Positions 23,287 through 34,767 of a stretch of DNA of 64,000 nt are shown in pieces. A program made the translations under genes and the position numbers. The notes under the pieces were generated by a model. It made no database searches, was not told the DNA's origin, and worked only from the letters and a program-made list of their open reading frames with translations. The stretch lies in the NCBI GenBank assembly GCA_013350335.1, contig CM023535.1, positions 27,682,617-27,746,616 of the forward strand, written 5' to 3'. How positions within the stretch are numbered: the first letter of the stretch is position 1; each line of letters opens with the position of its first letter. Source of the stretch: Chimonanthus salicifolius (taxonomy: Eukaryota; Streptophyta; Magnoliopsida; Laurales; Calycanthaceae).

Positions 23287-25090
23287 TATGATGTTTTTTC
23301 TCTAAAATAAATAACCAATCCTTGGTCAAATGTTTAATTTTATTTAGTATGACTGCCCATATATGAACTCGAGACTTGAGCATAAAACTTGTTCAAGTGG
23401 ACAAAATGAATGGTCCTGACCACCATGCACAATTATTATGGGGGTGTGATGCCATGAAAGTCTCAAAGCAGCGATCTTTTAAAAAATAAATGCATGCGAC
23501 ATAAGCACCGTCCAAACAGAAAAGTGAAAGCAAAGCAATTTTCAAGGAATTGAGAATAGTAAATGCAGACAGCAGGCACTACAGTTGGTCTTGTTGTCCG
23601 GTACTGAACTTGCAACTTAGCTTAAAGCAAGGGAAAAGTTTGTGAAAATGCATATACAATTCCCCCCTACCAAACACACTTGACCACGAAGAACAACAAG
23701 AAAAAAGAGAATCGATACGGATCAGAATTATTAGAAAAAGTCAAAAAACTAAATATAAGTGAATCGGCTTGAGTCACTAGTAGACTCAACTCAGCAGGCA
23801 GTGAGTCAACTATTCGTGGGTTGCTTGATCAAGTTTATTTTACATTTTACTCTATTGTAATCGCTGTTATTTATGCAATTACATCAATATACATTTTTAA
23901 TATTTAATTAAAAAAGTGACTAACGATTATTGCTAGTCGAACGCATTTGGAAATGTGTCTTTGGGCTGATATTCACTAGAAAGATTTTCTAGTCACGAGG
24001 TGATATAAGATATATATAATTATCTGAATGTTTTTTACCTTAAATTATATCCACTTATTCTAAGTTTGAAAGAAATATGCAAGTAGGGATGAAAATTATC
24101 AGCTTCAAAAATTAAATATGTAAATTATTTAAAAAAGTGACCGATCTCCCGTGCACTTCTTAACAATTGTACTCTATGTACATCTTCATGCCAAGCTCAC
24201 TTTAATATATAGGGCATACAATGATAATTTTTTTACGATGAAATTGTTGACGACTCTTGGAAATTTAAAGTATCCGACTAATTATTGAAACATGTGGAAA
24301 CATCCTTACTTATATACACCATGTAAGTCTACAGAGAGTGGTTGTTTGAAATGAAATGAGAATCAAACTCAGAATTATCACATTCTAAAGTGGATTTCTG
24401 ACTATCACTCTAACTCTTTCAGATTAACTTTATTACATTAATCTATGTTGTGATTTTAAAAATTATAAAATTTAATATTTAAAATAATCTAAATGATTAA
24501 AATTTTATTTACTTTTATAAAGTGAATTTTTTTAGTGATCTTCAACTTATTTATTGAACAATTGACGCTAGTCTTTTTCTTTTCCATTTTAAAAAAAGAA
24601 AAGAAAAGAAGGCATGTATGCAATATATCTGGATATATGCCGGTCTGGCTATCTTTGACAGCTGAAGGCCCGTTCTTCCAACCCAAAAGCAAAAGGGTCC
24701 ACCAAACTTTTGTTTTCAAAGTAGCCGTTGTACCACCATTGGCCTTTTGCTATGGAAAACTACAGTAAACTATACAACTAAGAAGCTAGTCTGCAAATCT
24801 ATAAAATTTAAAATTTTCAGCATTATTGGTCGTACTGAACCCAAGAAAAAGGTTCGGATTACCCAAATTAAAAATAATCAACCATTATTTGCATACCTCC
24901 ATTAGATCTAATGGAATAAAACAAACTCTTCTAACTATTTATTCCATCCATTCAGTTTATAAACTTAGATTAGATAAATAAATACGATCACTACAGTTCA
25001 TTTTTGGTATATATTTAATCTAACATATTTATTACAGTTAGTTGCTATTCATGGACAGATGTCATAGGTATAAAACTTCGAAAGCTAGCT
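23287..25090. other. Intergenic region upstream of the WD40 gene
   Basis: AT-rich sequence without a convincing gene or transposon boundary. The short frames at 24489-24768 have no family motif. Confidence 0.5.
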
Positions 25091-25096
25091 TCACTC

Positions 25097-25104
25097 TTTA
25101 TAAG
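25097..25104 (+). promoter_or_regulatory. Candidate TATA box of the WD40 gene
   Basis: TTTATAAG lies about 310 bp upstream of the chosen ATG, giving a plausible 5' leader of roughly 280 bases. No other good TATA box is closer to the start. Confidence 0.4.
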
Positions 25105-25411
25105 AAGAGTAGAAACAGTCGTCCAAGCGCGGCTCTTTGAAAATACATAAACTACTAAACAAGATACCCGTGTTTAGGCTTCTTGACTATTTATTGTATG
25201 ATAATTATGTTGCACAGCTTCTTCCCTTAACTATTTTAGTTTGTTCTCACCAATCCTCTCCAACGGCTTTCTTCTCCCTTCTACTCTCGGACATTTGTTC
25301 ATTTCTAGATCAGACCCATTATATCAGGACTCTCTATTCCAACAGCTGACCCAGGAAATCCAATCCTTCTACTTTTCTGCCAAAAGACCCATTTCCAGAA
25401 AACCCCAAAAA

Positions 25412-26641
25412 ATGGTCTACTCCATAAAATCTTCTCATCTAGAACAACGCACATTGTCGATCCCTTTGCTTTCCAAAATTGAAAGCAGCAGTGACTCTGA
25501 TGACAGCCCGACGTCGAACCGATTTGTTTCCAAGGATGGCAATGATCGCTTCACTAATGTACCTGTTTGCGGGTCATATCGATCATTGGCCGTCCTCTCT
25601 GGCCATGTTGGTTCTGTCTCTTGCTTGGCCCTCTGTGGTGAGTTTGTCTTAAGTGCCTCGCAAGGAAAGGACATTATAGTGTGGCAGCAACCAGATCTTC
25701 GGCAATTTGCAAAGTTCGGTCAGGGTGATGGTACTGTAAAGGCCCTTGTGACCATTGGAAACAAGGTCTTTACTGCCCACCAAGATAGTAGGATTAGAGT
25801 TTGGAAGGTGTCAAGGAGCTCAGAGAATATATTCAAGCTTGTGGCAACATTGCCCACTGCGAAGGACTACTTGGGCAAGTTCATGAAGCAGAGCAATTAT
25901 GTCCAAACCCGGCGGAATCATCGCCGCCTCTGGATTGAACATGCTGATAGCATTTCATGTCTGGCAGTGCATAACGGCATGATCTATTCGGGGTCGTGGG
26001 ACAAGACATTGAAGGTCTGGAGGATTTCAGATCTAAAGTGCTTGGAGTCGATACGGGCCCATGACGATGCGATCAATGGGTTAGTTGCAGATAAGGGGAT
26101 TGTGTACTCTGCATCAGCTGATGGGAAAATCAAGGCGTGGGGCCATAGCAAGAGCACACATTGCCTTAAGGGTGTGTTGGAGGGGCACAAAGATGTCTCA
26201 TTGAATTCTGTGGTTGTTTGTGAGGATGGGAGGTGGATCTATGGGGGAGGGTCAGATGGGTGTGTGATGGGGTGGGAGAGTGATGTGAGTCTTGAGAGTT
26301 GGAAATTGGTTTGTGATTTGAGGGCACATCAAATGGCTGTGCTTTGTTTGTGCCCCATGGGGGATTTTGTCTGCAGTGGTTCAGCTGATAAAAGCATTAG
26401 GATATGGAAGAGAGAAGTTGATGGAGCCCTTATTGGTGTTGGGGTGATAAGGGGGCATGAAGGGCCAATCAAATGTTTGCAAGCCTCATCTTACAGTATT
26501 GGAGGTGGATTCATGCTCTACAGTGGTAGTCTTGATAAGAGCTTGAGGGTGTGGTGGGTCCCCAAGTGGGGGTATTGTGTAAAGAAAGAGGGTAACACTC
26601 AAATTGAAGGTATAGATAGAAAGTGTATCATGCAGTATTAG
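25412..26641 (+). CDS. WD40-repeat protein, JINGUBANG-type
   Basis: Encodes 409 residues from the first in-frame ATG (MVYSIKSSHL); the frame is open further upstream but has no ATG. After a Ser/Asp-rich N-terminus (residues 23-40), seven WD40 repeats run from about residue 56 to 382. Clear blade ends are DIIVWQ (87-92), RIRVWK (127-132), TLKVWR (199-204), KIKAWG (239-244), CVMGWE (284-289), SIRIWK (328-333) and SLRVWW (377-382), most preceded by GH/AH and S/T-x-S-x-D. The repeat layout with a long second linker (KDYLGKFMKQSNYVQTRR) fits the plant JINGUBANG subfamily, known in Arabidopsis as a brake on pollen germination. The beta-propeller is expected to serve protein binding, not catalysis. 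There are no introns, stops or frameshifts, so it is probably functional. The exact orthologue is not established. Confidence 0.9.
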   Translation: MVYSIKSSHLEQRTLSIPLLSKIESSSDSDDSPTSNRFVSKDGNDRFTNVPVCGSYRSLAVLSGHVGSVSCLALCGEFVLSASQGKDIIVWQQPDLRQFAKFGQGDGTVKALVTIGNKVFTAHQDSRIRVWKVSRSSENIFKLVATLPTAKDYLGKFMKQSNYVQTRRNHRRLWIEHADSISCLAVHNGMIYSGSWDKTLKVWRISDLKCLESIRAHDDAINGLVADKGIVYSASADGKIKAWGHSKSTHCLKGVLEGHKDVSLNSVVVCEDGRWIYGGGSDGCVMGWESDVSLESWKLVCDLRAHQMAVLCLCPMGDFVCSGSADKSIRIWKREVDGALIGVGVIRGHEGPIKCLQASSYSIGGGFMLYSGSLDKSLRVWWVPKWGYCVKKEGNTQIEGIDRKCIMQY

Positions 26642-26953
26642 AGAGATTTTGGTCTTGTAATTTCTTACAGGCATAGTCATAGGTATAGAAAAATGATTCA
26701 ATTTAGATTGATTTAAGTCTTTCCAAGGGTTTTCATTTTGATTTCAGTGTAGGGTTTTTTCCCCCCTACAAAATTTAACAGTTAGTGATGGTTTGGACTG
26801 TGATTTTTAGAGGTTTTTAAGGTTTTGGTGTAAAGAAATGAGCACCATATAAGCAACTGGTCTGGGGAACATTTGTAACTAGTGTTTTTGTTTTTGGTCA
26901 GAAAGTTAAAGAGTTTAATTTGTTTCGAAGTGTGTATTGCATTCAATGAAGAA

Positions 26954-26959
26954 AATAAA
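26954..26959 (+). terminator. Candidate polyadenylation signal of the WD40 gene
   Basis: AATAAA about 310 bases after the stop codon, preceded by T/G-rich sequence typical of plant 3' ends. Confidence 0.45.
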
Positions 26960-27878
26960 TTCCATGTTTGATGATTCTTTTATTGGTCATTTTGTTATTC
27001 TCTCATTGATGTAAATTTCATATATTATTATCATGTGCATATGGTTTAATTCTCTCTGTAGGGATACACTTATGGGACATTGGAACTGTTTTACATTAGT
27101 ATAACCAGTTTCTTGTCCCATCCTTGGGTGGCATGGATTCTCCTTTCGCTGATCCAACCATGTATAAGACATAATATTTGAGAGCTCTAATAACCCCACA
27201 GACCACCAGCATTCGTCCAAAGAAGGAAAAGGATAATGAGGAAAGCTGGAAAAGGAGCCTAAATTCATTTATTTTGGGCATGTAAGAAGGCACATCAGGA
27301 TGCAGCCAAAAGAAGCAACATCAACATTTTTTGACAGCAAAATGGTAAATCCATTCCCCCATGCAATTGTGGTGGCTTGGGAAAAATAATGAACCCTCAA
27401 TGGTGCATCCAAAGTCCAAATGGAGCCCAAATTGCTTCCAATTTAGAAACTATGGGGTTTTAGAGCAGGGAGAGAACCAACTAGGTGACATTTCAATGTG
27501 ACTTGAGTCTAAAATAGATAAAAAGAGAGAACCAACTGTGCAGAGAGACGCTTTTTACTTCATCTTATTTGGTGTTCAATGGTTTTAAGTAGAGATGGAG
27601 AAAAGTCCACCTAAACATTTCATCATTTTGATGAAATGGAAAGCAAGGTCAATAGAGATAAATGTTATTTTGTCACAATAGAGGTGCAGATGTTTAGCCT
27701 CCACATTTCTCCACTTGGGTCCCAACTAAACAGGAGAAAATCCATCATCCAGTGAAAACGTTTTCCCATTCCCTATTTTAGCATCATACAAACACCATAT
27801 TGTTGGGGCGGCGAACGAGTCCTAAGTGTCGGAAGAGAGGAAGGAAAGGAAGAAGAAAAAGAGGTATTTCAAAATAAT
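26960..27878. other. Intergenic, nothing recognised
   Basis: No family motif is seen in the short frames on either strand. Confidence 0.45.
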
Positions 27879-27998
27879 TGTTGGACAGCCTAACTTGTCC
27901 TACATCGATTGTGAAGGGAGAGATCTAAGAAATTATATTTGGCTTGGGTCACTCTACCTAATAAGCTAGTCTTTTGGACTGGATACCCAGTCTTAACA
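27879..27998 (+). repeat. Candidate small solo LTR (TRIM-like)
   Basis: 120 bp starting TGTTGGACAG and ending GTCTTAACA, containing TTGTCCTACATCGATTG and TAATAAGCTAGTCTTTTGG. Such words are common in short plant copia/TRIM LTRs. The flanking 5-mers (ATAAT and CAAAA) do not match, so the boundaries are tentative. Confidence 0.3.
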
Positions 27999-29404
27999 CA
28001 AAACTGCTTTGCAAGTTTCATTGCACAACCAATACTTGCAGTTTTGAGCAATCTCCCTTTATTTTTCTGCAGACTTCCTGAATTTGACGAAGTGGGTGCA
28101 CAGAATATCAGTACTTCATGGTTGTTTCTGCTAATAATTTTAAAAAGTAGGTGCATTCCCTCTCCCTTCAAACAATTCCCATCAAGAGTCAAAGCGACTT
28201 CTAACCAGAAAGGTGGGATTAGGTTGTGGGAAACTCTCTATAAGGGTTATTTAGTTTTGTTGGTTGTCATCATCATACTAGTACAGCTCCATTTAGTCAG
28301 ACAATCAAAATCCTCTTCAATGTTGGAAGCGTCATCCAGATAAAACTTAAGGAATGAAGCATTCCGTAAACTTTTTACCTTTGCCTGTTGATAGGAAATC
28401 TCTGCTTTTTCTTCCCGCAGATCAAAATTCCACCTACGAGAAAAATTGGCTGGGTAACATGGTGGTGACGTCTTCTAAAGTTTAATGAAACTTCTAATCA
28501 AATTTCATTGCTGGTTGTTTGTCAAGCTTCTCAACAATTTCTATCCACTAGTTTGAATGCATATGTTTCAATTTTTCTATGAATGTGTTTGGATGGACCT
28601 AACATTTGGATCATCGACATTCTAAGATTTCAGGATTTTCTGGAAATGTACAAAGAATCTCTCCCTTGATTTGCTAAGATTCTAGGAGTATACGAAAAGA
28701 AAATTTGTTACAGGAAATCCAAGTTCATGGTCATACTAAATTTTCTTAGAAATGCACCCATATAACCAAAGAAACCTTAAGGCATTCACATAATTCTAAT
28801 TTAGATTGTATTATTGATGCTTTTTCACCATCTCTATTTCCCATTTTCCCAACTCCTGCTCCCAACCAATCAACTGAACAACTGGTCCAAGATGCCTTTG
28901 TTTTGACCCTTCTGTATAAGAATAAGCAATCACTAAAAACAGTAAAATAAAAGCAAAGTAGAGCCAAGTATAATATTAGTAAACTTCAGAATGGAACTTT
29001 GGAAAGGACACATTTAGGAAGCAACTGAGTCTAGCCCTTTTGGAAAGAAAGGCTTTTCTAAGGTTTGCTACAAGAATACTCATTTTGCGTAGACCATCAA
29101 TAGGAGAGTGGGAATTAGTGAATTAAATGTTTGAAAAGTATTGAACTAAGATTTGACATTTGATTATCTAGTCAAGCAATCATAGCATTTGAAATCTTAA
29201 CTATTAAGCCACGGATCATTAACGAACAAATCATATGGTTTCCAAGTAGTTAATTGACATTAAGAAACCCTAATTCAATGTAGTTGGATGTAATGTGTCG
29301 GGGAGTACTTAAAAAGGTGGTGAGTGAAGTTTCACCCCTACTTAGTCATCCTAGCCACATGATTTTGGTCTATAAAAACTTAAATATCATAAGCTATGGA
29401 TTAC
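27999..29404. other. Intergenic, nothing recognised
   Basis: Overlapping frames at 27890-28343 have no recognised domain, and no boundary of a mobile element was found. Confidence 0.45.
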
Positions 29405-30853
29405 TTTTTTGAGCAATAATAGAAAGAATTATATTAATAAAGAAAAATAACAACACAATTCATAGGTATAAGCTACTAAAACCTAAAGAGCTATGTTGAT
29501 GTGAAAATTGTACAAAGTTTTAAATTTATAATATCTCACAAGTACACGAACCATTTATAATACATCGTTATGAGTGCGAAGTTGATGTCACAGAGAACAA
29601 GCAAAATATATGCACCAAAGTATATACGTTTAGAATCTAGTGTTTAAATTATTATGTTTTCTAGAAAATAAAGATTTAAAATAAGTAAAATCGTAAATAT
29701 CAATCCTAGTCCCACAAATTTAACTCTAAGTTAATAAAATTTCTAATTTAAGATTCAAATTCCAAAAGTTAGAACATTAATTAAATAAGATTAAATTAAT
29801 GGATTAATGTAGAATTTATGGTTAATCTCACACCTAAGTTCAAGAAAGCAAAATTTAAGTTTAAATTCAATATCAAACTAGTTAACATATCTTGAAGGAG
29901 TGGTTTGTATACATAAAATAAAATACAAAACTTTTAAAATACATGACAAACAAATTAAAGAATTTAAAAGAATAATTAAAATACATTATACATACAAAAG
30001 AACTAATATAACAAAAGACAAGAAATAAATTTTCAAATAAAATAAATGACTGAAAATAAAAATGCATTATTTAAAGATGGTTATGGAATTATTCTCTCAT
30101 TGCCCAAAATAAATAAATAAATAATTAGGAGATCTAGATTTGATATTCAACGTATAGAATTCAAATTCAATTTACACAATTTAATTAAAATTCATAAACT
30201 TTAATTTAATCAAAGTCTAGTTCTTAGATTTAACATTTATAACTTAAGCACTTTAATTAATCAAATAATACAAAATTAAAATTAAAATAAAGCATAAAAG
30301 ACATCTTGAATAATTGAACTTTTCAGGATTCTAAAATGGACATCTCTTATTTATTTAATGGAAGAATCATATTCAAGATATGGAAAAACAATTAAAAAGA
30401 CAACTAAAAATGAATTTACACTGATAGCTCACTTGTGAAATTCACATGAAACTCTATGTCTTTTGTTCTTCAGGGTGTGTTTTCCAATCTTAGGTCTTTT
30501 TGAGCTCCACTAATTCAATTGTCACCATTGTCGAAGGCTCAAGGAATGGACGGACGGTGGAGATTAAATCTAAGTTTAAGTTAATTGATGAAAGGATGGG
30601 ATTTAATCAAATAGAATATGGGTGGTTGGGATTTTAAGTTGCAAAACTAGGGTTGCACAGTGCTACACGAGTTTGGAGTGTGGTTGCTTGGGATGCAAGG
30701 TAACTTGGTGAGAAAGAAAAGGAATTGGAGAGAAAATTGGGATTTAGATTGGAAATTAGGCATGGTCAAATTTAGCTATGTGGTTTACGGTTTTGGATTG
30801 TGCAATACATGAATGGCTAGGATTATTTGTTAGGATGGATGGATGGATGAGAT

Positions 30854-33800
30854 TGAAAGTTCTCCTTTTGGTGCTAGAACACGATTGATCAGAAAGAGGG
30901 GGGGGGGCGCGGGGGGGACCGGGGGGGTTTGAATAGGTCAATCTTAAAATTGTTGGTCCTTTTAAAAATTACTTAATTGATTAATTAAGTACAGCGGATA
31001 TAACATAGTGCAACGGAAATAACCTACATCCATCGTTAAAACTAGCTCAACCTTGAGTTATCCCCAAATTCACTAAATAAGGACTTACACCCTCACAATT
31101 AAAGTAAGAATTCCACCGAAATCAATCGGCTGGGAATTTCACCTATCACATGTAAAATAGGTATTCCACCTATTTGATTTGGCTGGGAATTCCACCCACC
31201 ACGTGTGCCAGATACTACGTTCTAGATTTTTTATAGTGGTTCTGGAGCCAAGCCTCCTTAATCCACTTTCACAGGATAAAGGTTTTAAAACAAAATTAAA
31301 ATCAAGAAACACTTGCTTTGTAGATCTTTCTCGAAGATGTGCTTCTCAAAGATCCACCCAATGTGTGCCCGAGTTAACCCCGACACTCCGCCTTATAGCC
31401 ATCCTTGAGCAATCAAAATTTCAGGGTGACTAGGAAACTGATTCTGTCATAGTTTGTATATTTTATTTTCTCATCTCTTTCTCTCTTTTACTAACTCAGT
31501 CAGTAGATTGGTTGTATTTGATTCTCAGGTACAGGCAAAAGAGAGTTGATCGTTCCTTAGAGTGTGTGAATTTTCTCAGTTCAAGGAATATGATTAAATG
31601 ATCACACAGTTCTCATATTTATAGAGGAGTCAACAAAGTTTTTCAAACTGTCTGGTACCGACAGGTCGGGGCCATCGATAGGTCGGTGTTCATATTTATT
31701 ACCGTTCAACCACTTGACCGTTGCATATTAAATGAACTCCGAATGACATAATTAATTCCCGGTCGACAAGTCAGTTTCACCGATGGGTCGACAGTTATGG
31801 CACCGATAGGTCGTTGAATACGAGGGTCTCGAACTGATGTAACCACATGCAGACAGAGTTTCAGGTCCCGAAACTTGTCTTGCCTAGAATGACCTGTTGC
31901 CCTTTACCGAGGGGTTGGTTTAGGTACTCTCGATCGATCTTGAATTACCGAGATGTCTGTTTTCTCGAGAGTCCGCTTAAGTTCTAAGTTCCAGAACTCA
32001 TAAGTTATCATTGACGAGTCGTCGACCGCGAGGGCTCGTTAAGTTCATCACCGAGGGGTCGGTGCATACGAAACTCTCGATCAGAGGCATACCCGGAATG
32101 ACAGTTCTATAATCTAGAACCTTTGTCAATTTGGCTGACTAGTCTATAACCAAGATGGGTCGATCCTGCCTCCAACCAGGGGTCGGTGAGATTGACTGGT
32201 CGAGTTGACAGAAAACTTAATTCATATTTCCAAGTTTGCTTGCAATTCACTGTCAAGCTTCCTCTCTATGCTTTCTAATGATTTGATTATTTGTTCAACT
32301 AAGCCTAGACAAGGTCCTCCAAAAGTGTGGGTTCCACCTAAAGTCATCTATGGCCATAATATCTGTTTTGTGAATGCCATAACGATGAGCTTTAATCCGG
32401 TAGAGCATGATCTTCAATCTTGATCACTGTTGTGATTTTAATTTAACTCGCAAGCGTACAAACTAGTTAATAGTGTAGTGTATGAGTGCGAGGTCGTACC
32501 CAAGGGAAATCAATAAAATATATGTACGAAATAAAAATGGCACTATTAAAATAATGTGATTTAAGAAAATAATTTTATAAAACATATAATCTTAATTTAA
32601 CAAAATAATTAATTAATTATCTAGCTTTAGTAGTTAACATAAATTTTGATTAAAATGGTGGAGTAAATTTAAATGACCTTAATCTAATTTAAAATATGAA
32701 TTTAAGAAATAAATAAAATATTTCTACCTTATTTAAATCATTTTGAGGATTTTTATAAAAGAATAAAATAAAACAATAATAATAAATTATTTACATATTT
32801 TACAATGGAATCGAGACAAGTGTCGAAGTCGGCATGTTATCCTATTTAAAAATAAAATCATTGCCTAGACTATGAAATATTCTGGAATTATAAAATATAA
32901 TTCCAATTCATCATTTATTAAAATTCTAATTAGAAAACTTACGTCGTCCATTAAATCAGAAATTTTCAGTTCAAGCCTTAGGCTTGAGCGGGATTTAAAC
33001 TTACATTTCCCAGATTTAAAATAAACCGTTCTTGAAAAGAACCTTAGACTGGAAAATTGATCAAGTCCTACTGATTCTAACAGGGGTTCCACTTTTCCTT
33101 GAAAAATTCTAAAATTAATTTATTTCATAACGTTCATAAAAAGAATTAAAATAAAATTAAAAACTACCACTATAACATATTTAATAATTGGGAACATCAT
33201 AAATCTAAAGAAACTGCCATGAATTTTATTTAAAAATTAGAAAATAATGAAATACAATCCTTTGGACATTATATAAAAATAAAATAAAATAACTTATAAG
33301 AAATTAATTATTTTTCTCTGTCCTTAGCCGTCCAACTTCAGTCCCTTCAATGTCTTGTCCGGTTCAACCTTCAATGGACCTAGAGCCATCAATTTATAGG
33401 AGTCAGAAGAGATGAGATAAGGGACCCTTCAAATTCAGCCAAGATAAGGGACCCATTCAAATTCAACCGATTTTATCCTTTTTTTCTCTCTATTGAGATC
33501 GACTAACACCATCTTATATTTGATCTTCCTTTATCCTTATCTTCTCTATCTTCTTCTACTGTTGCTGAGTTTCAAAAACTGGATAGTAAGATCGGTTGCT
33601 CGGCCTTCCTCTCTCTTATCTCTTCTGGTCATCTTGATTGGCAAAATGAATTTCTTCTACCTTATCTCTTCTTCAAACAAAATTCATTGGTCCCACTTGG
33701 TCTTTTAGACTTGGATCCCATAGTTGGACTTTTATCTGGCCCGGAATACTAGTGGAGTTTGGCATATAGGCTTCAGACTCAAACAGTGGGTCCATTTGTG

Positions 33801-34200
33801 TATTTATAAATTTCTACCACCTTTACAATTTAACACAGTCTAAAAAATATTATTATAATTCAAACTCTCATATCCAGATCTGAATTATAATAATTTACAA
33901 TAATTTCAAATCAAATTAGGTAGTAAAAATTATAACTTTCCAAAAATAGAACTATGGCCCACTTTTCTGCATTTTAATTCATTTTTCTTATATTATCACA
34001 AAATCACTGCAAAACTTGAAAACTCCATTAAACACATCTAATATTCACAAATCAAAGGCTAACGAATCCAAAATTAAAGGGTAAAATGGTAATTTTCAGT
34101 GCTCAACAATCACTTTGAATTTTCAAGCTTCTAGCAAGTGCTTCTTCCCGAGTCATGTGATTGACAAACTTAGGAACTCGGCAAAGCCGGGACACTAACA
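30854..34200 (-). repeat. LTR A of the copia complex (3' outer LTR)
   Basis: Bounded by TGAAAGTTCT and CACTAACA. It is interrupted at 32428-34108 by another LTR. Its own sequence is about 1.66 kb. It contains an expanded G run at 30898-30928 and a minus-strand CTATAAATATGAG TATA region near 31613-31625. Confidence 0.85.
32428..34108 (+). mobile_element. Solo LTR nested in copia LTR A
   Basis: 1681 bp beginning TGTTGTGATT and ending GTGCTCAACA, with a perfect duplication ATCAC (32423-32427 and 34109-34113). Removing it and one ATCAC restores the LTR sequence seen intact at 40400-40430 and 46585-46615. It belongs to the same family as the LTR at 29494-47862. No coding domain. Confidence 0.88.
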
Positions 34201-34670
34201 ATCTTCCCCTTTGTCAATTTCATTACACAACCTAGAAGCTAACACAATTAAAAACCGACCCTTATTACATCACATTTGAATACTAAAATATTACATTGAT
34301 TACATGTACATATTCAAATGGAAAACAAGAGTATGATCTTCGCATATTCTTGTTCAGCTTACTTCATTTCATGTTTTCCTATTCAAACATATAAGCAAGC
34401 AACACTAGAAAATCATTAGAGGGGTTAGTCCAAAACATAAATATGCATCCATTGACTAAACTAAATTTATATTCATGCTCCCCCGTACACCATGATTTCA
34501 TAAAAACCTACACTACCCATAACATATCCAAGCTATCAGTGTTGAGAAGATTTTCTCCCCCAATCTTTTTTATTTTCCAAACCCCAAGCGTAGACATTCC
34601 CATGTCCATTGGCTTCTTCCAATATTACCAATTACTCCTCTTAATTGGCTTCTTCCAATATTACCATTGG
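34201..34670 (-). mobile_element. Remnant of a copia internal region, 3' end only
   Basis: Starts with the polypurine tract (34201-34212, minus strand) next to LTR A and runs parallel to 40496-40975, for example the ATTACATGTACATATTC block and the repeated TTGGCTTCTTCCAATATTAC. It stops near 34670 and passes directly into the end of LTR B, which marks a deletion breakpoint. Confidence 0.8.
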
Positions 34671-34767
34671 GTGAATAGATCAATATAAAAATTGTTGGTC
34701 CTTTTAAAAATTACTTGATTGATTAATTAAGTGCAGCGAATATAACAATCAAGTGTTTGTATGTGTT

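Noticed and set aside
27890..28343. Overlapping frames as a host gene downstream of the WD40 gene
   Set aside because: No domain, both strands open, and partly covered by the TRIM-like sequence.
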